The position numbers were made by a program, and so were the translations under genes. DNA of 14,737 bases from a bacterium (lineage in GTDB: Bacteria; Bacillota_I; Bacilli_A; RFN20; CAG-826). The stretch lies in contig SFUB01000066.1 in assembly GCA_004561785.1 (NCBI GenBank), positions 1 to 14,737 of the forward strand. Reading direction: 5' to 3'. The notes beneath the pieces are model-generated. The model was not told where the DNA came from, made no database searches, and was given only the letters and a program-made list of their open reading frames with translations. Shown in pieces: positions 1 through 7,786 of the stretch (position 1 is the stretch's first letter; the number at the start of each line of letters is the position of its first letter).

Positions 1-1581
1 GTCTTTTGCGGGGTTTTTGATTTGGGAATCTTCGTTTGGGGCGTGTGGCTTTATGCCAAAGGGAGACTTTCCGCCCGAAACGCATGCGTCTTGCTTGCCT
101 TCATGGCCATGATCACTTCCATGTGCTATTCCTTCTCCACGCCCATATGGGATTACGGGCGGCATTGGAATCAGCATGATGATTATTACGCCAGCACCGG
201 GGGCCAGTACCTTATGTCCGATGGCGTTTTGGATGGGGGGTCTGGCCACTTTGGATTGATCATGACTTTTTTCCGGACCGGAAGGGTTCCGGAGATTAAA
301 CTTAAGAACGGCGTTTATGACTTCTCCTTCTCCGCGGTTGGCGAACGCTACCAGCCCAAGACCTTCTACATGGTTACCGGTTGGTTCATGAGATGGAATT
401 CTTGGTTCATCCGGGGGGCGGAGGGCAATGTCAATATCAATGGATATGACATGTCCAACACGGAATGGGCTCTGTTCGAGGCGAACCGGATTCTTTGGAC
501 CGCGCTCGTCTGGTTCTCCTACTACTACATCTATAAGGCCATGAAATCTCTTGGGCTCAAAGGCAAAGGGCTTGTGCTCGGGTTCGCCGTTATCGCTTTC
601 TGCCCCATGTTTTATTTCTTCGCCAACTGGGATAACAACGATGGCATGAGCGCCTTCTTCGCCTTCGCCGCCTTGTACAGGGGCATTTCCTATTTCCGGA
701 ACAAGGATTGGAAATCCTGTTTGCTTTGCGCCTTGGACATCGGGCTATCCATGTCTTGCAAACTGGGCGGGGCGATCGTGGCTCTTGCGATCATCCCCAT
801 GCTGGTTTACGGCTTCGTTGAGAATGTCTTATCTTCGAAAGGCCAGCCCTTCGGCATCCGTTTGCCCTGGGTTCGGATGCTTTTCCAAGGCCTCTGCTTC
901 GCTCTCATCGTCTTCCCCGTCGGCCTGTTCTGGCCCGTCTACAGCAAAATCCGCTTCGGACAGGATCTCTTCTTCTTCTCTGATGCGGCCAATCCCCGCC
1001 TATCCATCACGATGCCTTTGTGGCAGGCTTGCTTCCTTTGGCCGAACAAAGAGAGCTTCTGGTCGATCTTCGTCTACCACTTCCAATATCCGGAATGGAA
1101 TCAAATCCAAGACGTCTCCTTGACGAGCAACGTCTTCAAAAAGGCCCTGTTCAACGAATATCAATGGGGGCACTCCTACATGCAATTGTCCTTCTTGTAT
1201 GTCGCCGCCTTCCTCCTCGTCCTCTACGTTTTGGTTATGATCCCGGTTCGAATCGTATGCATGATGGCCACAAAGCAAGGCCCCCGCGATTGGAAACGCT
1301 TCACGATCATCGCCTCCGCATTGATTGCCAATTGGGGATGGCTCGTGTGGTTCATTTACAAATCCCCTTATACCTGCAACTGCGATATTCGCTATATTCC
1401 TACTTTTGTGCTCGGCTTTGGCGCCCTGCTTGGAACGGATGCGGAGTCTCCTTCTTTCCGAAACGAGAAGCTTCAAAAAATCTATGCCGCTTCTCAAATC
1501 GTTTTGGTCGCCGCCTTTGTTTTCGGGAGTGTTTTGGCCTACTTGACCGTGGCTGCCTGGTATGCTCCTTTGAAAGTCTGA
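1..1581 (+). CDS. GT-C-like polytopic membrane glycosyltransferase, 5' end missing
   Basis: The frame is open from base 1, so the gene starts before the window; the TTG at 22 is only an in-frame codon. The visible 526 residues are strongly hydrophobic with many membrane segments. After the first one comes an extracytoplasmic loop with an acidic motif QHDDYY (about 172-189). GT-C enzymes (PMT/ArnT/GT39 type) carry acidic residues in this loop for catalysis and metal or donor binding. Further on, a WDNNDG stretch (about 625-645) and an SCKLGG stretch (about 755-770) also resemble this superfamily. Such enzymes move a sugar from a polyprenyl-phosphate carrier to an outer-surface acceptor. The next gene makes that kind of donor, which supports the role. 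Substrate and acceptor cannot be told. The exact family is uncertain; the membrane topology is not. Confidence 0.7.
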   Translation, partial: VFCGVFDLGIFVWGVWLYAKGRLSARNACVLLAFMAMITSMCYSFSTPIWDYGRHWNQHDDYYASTGGQYLMSDGVLDGGSGHFGLIMTFFRTGRVPEIKLKNGVYDFSFSAVGERYQPKTFYMVTGWFMRWNSWFIRGAEGNVNINGYDMSNTEWALFEANRILWTALVWFSYYYIYKAMKSLGLKGKGLVLGFAVIAFCPMFYFFANWDNNDGMSAFFAFAALYRGISYFRNKDWKSCLLCALDIGLSMSCKLGGAIVALAIIPMLVYGFVENVLSSKGQPFGIRLPWVRMLFQGLCFALIVFPVGLFWPVYSKIRFGQDLFFFSDAANPRLSITMPLWQACFLWPNKESFWSIFVYHFQYPEWNQIQDVSLTSNVFKKALFNEYQWGHSYMQLSFLYVAAFLLVLYVLVMIPVRIVCMMATKQGPRDWKRFTIIASALIANWGWLVWFIYKSPYTCNCDIRYIPTFVLGFGALLGTDAESPSFRNEKLQKIYAASQIVLVAAFVFGSVLAYLTVAAWYAPLKV

Positions 1582-1647
1582 CGCGGCCTTGCTCTCCTTT
1601 GGATGGACTGCTCTTTGCCCATAAAGTTTCCTCAAAACGCCTTTTTG

Positions 1648-1653
1648 TAGTAC
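1648..1653 (+). promoter_or_regulatory. candidate -10 element, leaderless GT2 gene
   Basis: TAGTAC ends ten bases before the ATG at 1664, and no purine-rich ribosome site lies between. The same layout (TAGAAT 8-9 bases before ATG) precedes tex and ogt in this window. No -35 consensus was found. Confidence 0.4.
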
Positions 1654-1663
1654 CATCCCTGCT

Positions 1664-2599
1664 ATGGACAAGATCGCCGTTTTGATTCCTGCTTATAACG
1701 AAGGCATCACCATCGCCAAAGTCGTGACTGACGCGAAGACTTATCTTCCCGAAGCCACGGTCTACGTCTATGACAACAACAGCACCGACAACACCGCCGA
1801 AGAGGCTTTGAAGGCCGGAGCCGTCGTTTTAAAGGAAACTAGACAAGGCAAAGGGAACGTCGTTCGGACCATGTTCCGCGACATCGAAGCCGAGGTTTAT
1901 CTCATGGTCGACGGCGATGACACCTATGGGCTGGAAACCGCCCCTGAGATGGTCCGCCGCGTGCGGGAAGAGAATGTCGATATGGTCATCGGGGATCGCC
2001 TCTCCGGGGCTTACTACACCGAGAACAAGCGCCCCTTCCATAATTTCGGAAACGATTTGGTCCGTTTCCAGATCAACCGCCTTTTTCACGCGAACGTCAA
2101 AGACGTCATGACCGGATATCGGGCGTTTTCCTATCGCTTCGTCAAGACCTTCGCCATCTCTTCCAAAGGCTTTGAGATCGAGACCGAGATGACCGCCCAC
2201 GCCGCGGACAGGAATTTGCTTCTGTCCACTTTGCCCATCACCTATCGAGACCGGCCCGAAGGCAGCTATTCCAAACTTCATACTTTCCGCGATGGGTTCA
2301 AAGTTTTGGCCACGCTCGGAGGATTGTTCCGCCGCTACCGCCCCATGGCCTTCTATTCGATCTGGGCGTTGCTGTTTTCGGGTTTAGGCATCGGCTTCTT
2401 CATCCCCGTGTTCATGGATTATCTCCAAACCGGAGAGGTGGCGCGCTTCCCAACGCTCATCGCCTGCTGCTTTTCGCTGCTCGTGGGGATCCTTTGCCTG
2501 TTCTGCGGATTCCTTTTCTCGACCCTCCGCCGCAAAGACAAAGACGATTTCGAACGCTCCTTGGTCTTAGCGGAGCACATTTTCCGTTCCAGCAAGTAA
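1664..2599 (+). CDS. GT2-family polyprenyl-phosphate sugar transferase (DPM1-like) with two C-terminal membrane segments
   Basis: 311 residues. The GT-A fold N-terminus shows the family motifs: PAYNEG (9-14), DNNSTDNT (37-44), the metal-binding DGDDTY (83-88), GDR (110-112), and an acceptor-side GYRAF (151-155). Two hydrophobic spans follow at about 228-250 and 264-287. This is the build of dolichyl/undecaprenyl-phosphate mannose or glucose synthases, which transfer a sugar from a nucleotide donor to the lipid phosphate at the inner face of the membrane. It lies 82 bases after the GT-C-like gene, whose enzyme class uses such lipid-linked sugars. No Shine-Dalgarno is seen before the ATG; a TAGTAC hexamer lies ten bases upstream, so the message may be leaderless. 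The sugar is not determinable from sequence alone. Confidence 0.88.
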   Translation: MDKIAVLIPAYNEGITIAKVVTDAKTYLPEATVYVYDNNSTDNTAEEALKAGAVVLKETRQGKGNVVRTMFRDIEAEVYLMVDGDDTYGLETAPEMVRRVREENVDMVIGDRLSGAYYTENKRPFHNFGNDLVRFQINRLFHANVKDVMTGYRAFSYRFVKTFAISSKGFEIETEMTAHAADRNLLLSTLPITYRDRPEGSYSKLHTFRDGFKVLATLGGLFRRYRPMAFYSIWALLFSGLGIGFFIPVFMDYLQTGEVARFPTLIACCFSLLVGILCLFCGFLFSTLRRKDKDDFERSLVLAEHIFRSSK

Positions 2600-2605
2600 G
2601 ACAAA

Positions 2606-2631
2606 GAAAAACGCCCGGGCATGCCGGGCGT
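2606..2631 (-). terminator. intrinsic terminator of the large minus-strand membrane gene
   Basis: A perfect 8-bp stem, ACGCCCGG with CCGGGCGT and a five-base loop (2611-2631). On the minus strand it is followed at once by a T-rich run (the A-run at 2606-2611 and beyond on the plus strand). It sits between the converging GT2 gene (ends 2599) and the minus gene (ends 2669). On the plus strand the U-tract is poor, so it mainly serves the minus gene, though the hairpin could also block read-through from GT2. Confidence 0.8.
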
Positions 2632-2668
2632 CAGAAACTTTGCAGCGGCTTTTTCGATGGGGCGAATC

Positions 2669-5053
2669 TTAGAACGGATAGCTCAGGAAGGCCTCTTTGA
2701 TTCGCATCAGCAAGCCGAAGCAAGAGCCATCCTTCATGCCGTCGAAGCTATCGAAGGAGAGACTGAGGCAGAGAAAGGCGGATAGGACGAGCACGCCGAA
2801 GGTGGCTCCGGCGACAAGGCTCCCCGCCTCGGTGGAGCGGGTCTTTTCGCGGAGCTGCAAGAGGCCGAAAACCCCCAGAATCGTTGCCAGATGGAAGTTC
2901 TCGATAAGGTAACGGGGGCAAACCCCGGCTTTGGAATAGGTCGTGAAGGCAAACAAGAAGAGGAACGCGGGAGAAAGGAAGCCCATGGCCTTCAAAGCGT
3001 TCCTGGAGTCGTTATAGAAGAGCAGCGGAAGGAGGACGGCCGCCCAGAACAAAGGAACCCCGAGCATCCCAAAGCAGCTCGACACATAAGGGGCGAGGGA
3101 TGTGGTTTCGTAGTTATAACGTTGGATGGTGCAAGAGAGATAAGGAAAGGAGTTATAGTAAGCCCCTCCCTGAAGGAAGAAATGCTGGAACGAAGGCAAA
3201 ATCTTGTCCCAGGCATAGGTGAGGTTCCTTTGATCAGTCACGTTCAGCTGATAGGATTGGCCGAATTCGAGGATGGAGTCGAAGCGGGCGTAGTTATAGA
3301 CGCAAGCGAGGACCGCCCCCACCAGCAAGACGCCAAGCATCGGAGCAAAATCGATGATCTTGCGTTTGGCTCCAACCCCTTTCTCAAACAGGATGGCGAA
3401 TAGGAATGGGGCGGTGATCAAAAGCCCTAAGAAGAGATTCGGCCTAGAAAAGATCAGGAAGACGAAGAACAACCCGGCGAAGGCCAGCTGGAGAGAGCGG
3501 AGTTTCTTCTCGCGGTACGCCCTAAGAACGAAGAAGAAGAACCAATCGAAGCACGCTAGGCCGTAGATGTCGGGGACATGATAGATCGCCTCGTGATAAA
3601 CCCCGTCTTTCCAGGTGGCGGCCATGATCATCATGGAGGTGATCAAGCCTAGGCAAGAGAAGAAGATGTACTGGGGGTAATTCACCTTCTTTTGGATTAG
3701 GCGGAAGACCTCGAAAAGCAAGAAGAGAAACGCCGGGACCAAGAAAGCCATGCCGAGGATTTCAAGGCCGAATGCGGTCAACGCATAATGGCCGCCACTC
3801 AGGATATAGAACGGGAAGGAGGCGACGATCACGGGAAGGGGGCCGTAGTAGGAATAATATTTGCCGCCGTAGAAGGCATGGTCCCAATAATAGGAGACCT
3901 TAGCCGAACTTCGTTCCGCGGGGCTCCATGGGTTTTGGAGCGTCAGCAATTTGGGATCGACAGCAAGATCTAGATCGATCCTGCCCTTCCGGAAAGCGTC
4001 GAAGAGGGACACAAAGATATCCGTTTTTCCGGTGGAGGAACTTAGGTGGGCGTGCAGGTCTTCTTGCGAGATTGGATAAGGAGTCGCAAAAGAAGAGATG
4101 TCCGAGAAGATATAAAGCAAAGCGCCCAAAAGAAGCACGGTGCTTAAAGAGCCAAGGACCAGATAGGGCGCCTTGCCGGGCTCCATTTTTCCGACTTTCT
4201 TCGCGAAGGAAGGCAGGAAAGAGAAGAACGCGAAGCAGACCGCCAAGGAAGAAAACCGAAGCAAAGAAAAATGAAATTGAAGAGGGACGTTGAACGAAAG
4301 CGAAGAGAGAGTGGCTTTGGTATCCGCTCCGTAATAATTGGTCACGAAGGAAAAATCGATTCGGTAATAGCGGACATCCTCAAGCCCCGAGACCTCAAGG
4401 GACAAAACGGCGAAGTTATCGTTATTGTCGCTGAAGGTTTGAGAAGACAAAGAGGAATAATGGGCTCCGTCTAGGGAATAGAAGGTCTTCGCCGTTATGG
4501 TGGCTCCGCCACAAGAGGAGAAATCGAAAAAGACGTTGCGGACTTTTTGGCCTTCCTCGAAGGTGAAAGACAGCGAGGTTTCGTTCCGTATTTCGAGTTC
4601 GCCTTTTGCGTTCGTTTTCGCCGAACCGCTCACCAAGGAGGAACTCGCGGGATCCTCTAATGTGAAGCTGTTTGAAAGGGTTGGATAGGCTCTGAAATTG
4701 AAGGCGAAAGCCTCCGAAAGGAGGGTCAAGAAAATCAAAGAAGCGCAAACGACCTTCCTTTTTTCGGGCTTGCCCGCTTTCTTCGAGAACCATTCGGCGG
4801 GTTTGGCCCAAAGGAACAAGAGGGTCAAAAATAGGAACAGCCAAGAACCATTGAGCCAAGGGAACCTTGGGAAGGCAAACAAGAAAACGAGGGCGAGAAT
4901 CAGGCCGAAAGCCAAGGGAAGGGAAAATAGAATCAAGTCGCTTTTGGCAAAGAACGGCTCTTTTTCCTTGGATTTGAACCTCCGCCAAAGGCGAAGGAGA
5001 AGATAGCCTAAATCCGCAGTCAGGGTTCCGATTAGCAACGATAGAAATGACAT
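2669..5053 (-). CDS. large polytopic membrane protein with inserted beta-rich extracytoplasmic domain, GT-C-like, function unknown
   Basis: 794 residues from the chosen start. The frame stays open for 46 more residues upstream to an ATG at 5191, but that extension is not membrane-like and has no ribosome site. The preferred start opens with a hydrophobic helix (MSFLSLLIGT). Four N-terminal membrane segments (to about 118) are followed by a soluble, Ser/Thr/Asn-rich beta-type region (about 128-258), perhaps a carbohydrate-binding or discoidin-like fold. About ten more membrane segments follow. At about 345-405 a motif block reads DAFRKGRIDLDL, NPWSPAER, then WDHAFYGGKYYSYYGPLP. This block resembles a widespread uncharacterised Bacillota membrane family with GT-C-like topology. 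Its place opposite two glycosyltransferase genes suggests surface-polysaccharide or glycolipid work, but no catalytic residue is assigned. It ends with a clear terminator. Confidence 0.75.
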   Translation of the reverse strand: MSFLSLLIGTLTADLGYLLLRLWRRFKSKEKEPFFAKSDLILFSLPLAFGLILALVFLFAFPRFPWLNGSWLFLFLTLLFLWAKPAEWFSKKAGKPEKRKVVCASLIFLTLLSEAFAFNFRAYPTLSNSFTLEDPASSSLVSGSAKTNAKGELEIRNETSLSFTFEEGQKVRNVFFDFSSCGGATITAKTFYSLDGAHYSSLSSQTFSDNNDNFAVLSLEVSGLEDVRYYRIDFSFVTNYYGADTKATLSSLSFNVPLQFHFSLLRFSSLAVCFAFFSFLPSFAKKVGKMEPGKAPYLVLGSLSTVLLLGALLYIFSDISSFATPYPISQEDLHAHLSSSTGKTDIFVSLFDAFRKGRIDLDLAVDPKLLTLQNPWSPAERSSAKVSYYWDHAFYGGKYYSYYGPLPVIVASFPFYILSGGHYALTAFGLEILGMAFLVPAFLFLLFEVFRLIQKKVNYPQYIFFSCLGLITSMMIMAATWKDGVYHEAIYHVPDIYGLACFDWFFFFVLRAYREKKLRSLQLAFAGLFFVFLIFSRPNLFLGLLITAPFLFAILFEKGVGAKRKIIDFAPMLGVLLVGAVLACVYNYARFDSILEFGQSYQLNVTDQRNLTYAWDKILPSFQHFFLQGGAYYNSFPYLSCTIQRYNYETTSLAPYVSSCFGMLGVPLFWAAVLLPLLFYNDSRNALKAMGFLSPAFLFLFAFTTYSKAGVCPRYLIENFHLATILGVFGLLQLREKTRSTEAGSLVAGATFGVLVLSAFLCLSLSFDSFDGMKDGSCFGLLMRIKEAFLSYPF

Positions 5054-5059
5054 AACGGA

Positions 5060-5089
5060 ATTATCGGCCTCCTCTTGTCTTAAGACAAG
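5060..5089 (-). promoter_or_regulatory. candidate promoter with 16-bp palindrome over the -35 region
   Basis: On the minus strand TTGTCT (5088-5083), a 17-base spacer and GATAAT (5065-5060) form a plausible sigma-70 promoter whose start point would fall close to the ATG at 5053. The -35 hexamer lies inside a perfect 16-bp palindrome, CTTGTCTTAAGACAAG (5074-5089), a typical operator position for a dimeric repressor. An AGGAGG also lies in the spacer, 14 bases before the ATG. It could be a distant ribosome site if transcription starts further upstream, in which case the palindrome would fold as a leader hairpin next to it. Confidence 0.45.
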
Positions 5090-5127
5090 GGGGCCTCGTT
5101 TTGCCCCCTCCTCAACCCTTATTGGAT

Positions 5128-5182
5128 GGCAAAAGCCGTTCGCAAAAATCATTTTGTGAGGGAACGCGAACGAGTTTTTGCC
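5128..5182. repeat. interrupted inverted repeat in the divergent intergenic region
   Basis: GGCAAAA (5128-5134) and CGTTCGC (5137-5143) pair with GCGAACG (5166-5172) and TTTTGCC (5176-5182), leaving a small internal loop and a 22-base terminal loop. That gives 14 paired bases in a 55-base element between the divergent membrane-protein and tex genes. It could be a structured RNA, a regulator site, or the remains of a terminator (on the plus strand it ends in a T-run, but no gene precedes it). The 224 bases 5054-5277 hold no convincing gene. Confidence 0.4.
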
Positions 5183-5262
5183 GCTTTTCATAAGCCCGCA
5201 TCTCTTTTCGATGCCGAAGATGAAAAAGCAACGGAGTGTTTCTCCGCCCCAAACCTATGGGG

Positions 5263-5268
5263 TAGAAT
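5263..5268 (+). promoter_or_regulatory. candidate -10 element of tex (leaderless)
   Basis: TAGAAT lies nine bases before the tex ATG at 5278. No Shine-Dalgarno is present in the interval, so transcription probably starts at or within a few bases of the start codon. No good -35 is visible. Confidence 0.45.
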
Positions 5269-5277
5269 TAGCCCATT

Positions 5278-7434
5278 ATGGAAATCAGTCAGTACCTATC
5301 ATCTTCCCTCCATTTGGAGGAGCGTTACGTCGTCGCCGTTTTGAAAATGCTTGAAGAGGGATCCACGATCCCCTTCATCGCCCGCGACAAAAAAGAAGAG
5401 ACGGGGAATATGTCCGACGTAACCCTTCGTTCCCTCGAAGAAGAGAGGAGTAAATTCGAGAAATTGGAAGAACGCCGAAAAACCGTTCTATCCAGCATCG
5501 AAGAACAAGGAAAATTGACTCCGGAACTGAAAGAAGAGATTCTCGCTTGCTCCACCCTGTCGATGCTTGAGACCCTCTATCGCCCCTATAAGCCAAAGAG
5601 GAAGACCCGGGGCAGCATCGCCAAAGAGAAGGGGCTTGAACCCCTTGCCCGCTACATCCAAGAGCAAAAGGGATCCTTGACGGAACTGAGCGAGAAGGCG
5701 AAGTCTCTCATCAACCCCGAAAAAGGCGTTAAGACCGTCGAAGAAGCCTTGCAGGGGGCGAAGGACATCCTCGCCGAGGAATTTAGCGACAACCCCGATT
5801 TCTATCTCTACGCGAAGACCTATATCCAAAAGTCCGGCAAGGTCGAAGCGAAAGAAACCAAAGAGGACGTGGATCAGAAATACCTGAACTATGCCTCCTT
5901 CTCCGTCCCTGTTTCGAAGATCAAACCCTATCAGACTCTCGCCATCAGCCGCGGCAAGAAAGAGAAGAAGCTGACGACCTCCTTTGCCTATGACCAAATC
6001 ACCATCGAGAACCAGATGGCGAGGACCGTCATCGTGAGGAACAGCCCCTTCGAAGCGATCCTCCGCGAGACGATTGAGGACTCTTATAAACGCTTGCTTG
6101 GCCCCTCCGTCGAGAACGAGATCGCCAACGATCTCTTCGAGAAGGCCGAAGACCTCTCTTTGGCCCTGTTTTCCAAGAACCTCCACCAGCTGCTGCTGGG
6201 ATCTCCCTTGAAGGGGAAGAAAATCCTCGGCTTCGATCCAGGCTATCGAAATGGCTGCAAATTGGCCCTCATCAACGAATCCGGGACGGTTTTGACGAGT
6301 TGCATCATTTATCCGACCGTGGGCAGAGAACGCGACGCGGAGCTGAAAATGATCGAGATTTACAAGAAATTCGGATATGACGCGATCGCGTTGGGGAATG
6401 GAACCGCCGGAAGGGAATCGGAAGAATTCCTCCGGGGATTCCTTGCCAAATACAAGCTTGATGGCGTCAGTATCACCATCGTCAATGAGTCTGGCGCCTC
6501 CGTCTATAGCGCCTCTCCTCTCGCCATTAAGGAATTCCCGAACATGGACATTGAGGAACGCTCTTCCGTCTCCCTTGCCAGACGTCTGCTGGATCCGATG
6601 GCGGAGCTTGTGAAGATTCCGCCGGAAGCGATTGGGGTCGGCCAGTATCAACACGACATGGATCAGACTCGTCTGAAGCAGACCCTCTCCGCCACCACGA
6701 TGGACACGGTCAATGAAGTCGGAGTTTGGGTCAATACCGCTTCCGCCTCTTTGCTCAAATACGTTTCGGGCTTCAACGAGAAAACCGCGAACGCCTTGGT
6801 GAGCTATCGCGATGAGAACGGGCCCTTCAAGACGCGGAAGGACGTCATGAAGGTCAAAGGACTTGGCCCTAAGGCGTTCTTGGATGCCGCGGGTTTCCTT
6901 CGGATCGAAAACGAGAACCCCCTTGAGAAGACCGCCGTCCACCCGAAAGACTACGAGGCCACGGAGCAGCTGCTTCATGAACTTGGCTTGTCTTTAGAAG
7001 AACTCGGAAGCGAGAAAGCTTCCGCGCGGCTATCTTCGAATCTGGATATCCCCGCTTTGGCGAAACATCTTGGCTTAGGCGAATACACCCTCAAGGACAT
7101 CATCGAAGAATTGAAGAAACCCGGCAGGGATCCTAGGGAAAAAGCGACCTCCGCCTCTCTTGATAGCAAAGTCAAGGACATCAAGGATCTAAGCGTCGGC
7201 ATGGTGCTGAACGGGACCGTCAGGAACATCTCCGACTTTGGCGCATTCGTCGATATCGGCGTGCACCAAGATGGCTTGGTCCACATCTCCGAAATCGCCA
7301 ATCGCTTCATCCGCCACCCCAGCGAAGTCCTCGCCATGGACCAAATCGTCCGGGTTAAAGTCATCGGGGTCGATCTGAACCGCAAACGGATCTCACTCTC
7401 GATCAAGCAGGTGAAAGAGGACGAAAGAAAATAA
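5278..7434 (+). CDS. tex: Tex, S1-domain RNA-binding protein
   Basis: 718 residues, close to the usual Tex length of about 720-780. The order of parts is that of the family. A helical N-terminal Tex domain comes first (about 1-190, with IPFIAR and ETG near 31-43, and LYRPYKPKRKTRG near 100). Next is a YqgF/RNase H-like domain opening with LGFDPGYRNGCK (about 316-327), then helix-hairpin-helix motifs (about 489-545, SASLL and VKGLGPKAF), and finally an S1 domain (about 640-708, ISDFGAFVDIG and GLVHISE). Tex binds nucleic acid and in several bacteria affects transcription and stress or toxin gene expression; the exact role is unsettled. The start opens the known Tex N-terminus. It reads away from the large membrane gene and has no obvious operon partner. 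Confidence 0.97.
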   Translation: MEISQYLSSSLHLEERYVVAVLKMLEEGSTIPFIARDKKEETGNMSDVTLRSLEEERSKFEKLEERRKTVLSSIEEQGKLTPELKEEILACSTLSMLETLYRPYKPKRKTRGSIAKEKGLEPLARYIQEQKGSLTELSEKAKSLINPEKGVKTVEEALQGAKDILAEEFSDNPDFYLYAKTYIQKSGKVEAKETKEDVDQKYLNYASFSVPVSKIKPYQTLAISRGKKEKKLTTSFAYDQITIENQMARTVIVRNSPFEAILRETIEDSYKRLLGPSVENEIANDLFEKAEDLSLALFSKNLHQLLLGSPLKGKKILGFDPGYRNGCKLALINESGTVLTSCIIYPTVGRERDAELKMIEIYKKFGYDAIALGNGTAGRESEEFLRGFLAKYKLDGVSITIVNESGASVYSASPLAIKEFPNMDIEERSSVSLARRLLDPMAELVKIPPEAIGVGQYQHDMDQTRLKQTLSATTMDTVNEVGVWVNTASASLLKYVSGFNEKTANALVSYRDENGPFKTRKDVMKVKGLGPKAFLDAAGFLRIENENPLEKTAVHPKDYEATEQLLHELGLSLEELGSEKASARLSSNLDIPALAKHLGLGEYTLKDIIEELKKPGRDPREKATSASLDSKVKDIKDLSVGMVLNGTVRNISDFGAFVDIGVHQDGLVHISEIANRFIRHPSEVLAMDQIVRVKVIGVDLNRKRISLSIKQVKEDERK

Positions 7435-7436
7435 AC

Positions 7437-7458
7437 AGGCGGCATGAAAAGGCCTCCT
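7437..7458 (+). terminator. weak hairpin after tex, possible terminator
   Basis: AGGCGGC (7437-7443) pairs with GCCTCCT (7452-7458) with one mismatch and an eight-base loop, starting just after the tex stop. The T-run is ten or more bases downstream (7469-7473), so as an intrinsic terminator it is only moderate. The bidirectional hairpin at 7747-7773 would stop any read-through. Confidence 0.3.
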
Positions 7459-7740
7459 ATCACTTGGGTTTTTGTAACGCAAAGCACCAGAGATAAGAAT
7501 CCGCGGATTATTCCGCAAAACAACAACATTATTCCGAACCGACCAAGCAAGCCGCCGAGAAATGGCCGCTTCTATGACCTCCCCCCTTCCTCGGAATTCG
7601 GTCGCGATGTCCGAGGAGAGGAACCTCGAATTGCTTCCGGCGTTGCAGACATTCACATTTCCTTTGCGGAGCAATCCGTTCATGTTTTAAATTTGGAAAA
7701 AGTGGAACTGCTCCAAAATCTCGAAGCAGAAAACGGCAAA
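7459..7740. other. intergenic stretch without a convincing gene, with small hairpins
   Basis: No open frame here shows a recognisable product or a ribosome site. Local structure is visible: GCGGA-TTAT-TCCGC (7503-7516), CCTCGGA (7589-7595) with TCCGAGG (7610-7616), and a competing pair CGAGG (7612-7616) with CCTCG (7624-7628). ATTATTCCG occurs twice (starting near 7508 and 7530). A small RNA, a decayed gene, or plain spacer are all possible. Confidence 0.35.
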
Positions 7741-7746
7741 AGAAAA

Positions 7747-7773
7747 CTCCCGCCCGGAAAGGTCAGGCGGGAG
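7747..7773. terminator. bidirectional intrinsic terminator of the ferritin gene
   Basis: A perfect 8-bp GC-rich stem, CTCCCGCC (7747-7754) with GGCGGGAG (7766-7773). On the minus strand it is followed by TTTTCTTTT, right for the ferritin gene that ends at 7787. On the plus strand ATTTTT follows, so it can also stop transcripts coming from tex. Confidence 0.9.
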
Positions 7774-7786
7774 ATTTTTCCAAGGA

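Noticed and set aside
22..24. TTG as start of the first gene
   Set aside because: The frame is open back to base 1, no ribosome site precedes it, and GT-C-like proteins usually begin with a cytoplasmic end before the first membrane helix; the gene is cut by the window edge.
5054..5191. 46-residue N-terminal extension of the large minus-strand protein
   Set aside because: The peptide is not signal- or membrane-like, has no ribosome site, and would run through the palindrome and promoter-like elements. The ATG at 5053 opens directly into a hydrophobic helix.
5488..6978. 496-residue minus-strand open frame inside tex
   Set aside because: It lies wholly opposite a well-supported gene, has no recognisable motif, and long antisense frames are expected where third codon positions are C/G-rich.
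7393..7683. 96-residue minus-strand frame after tex
   Set aside because: It runs into the tex coding end, has no ribosome site, and its composition shows no domain or membrane pattern.
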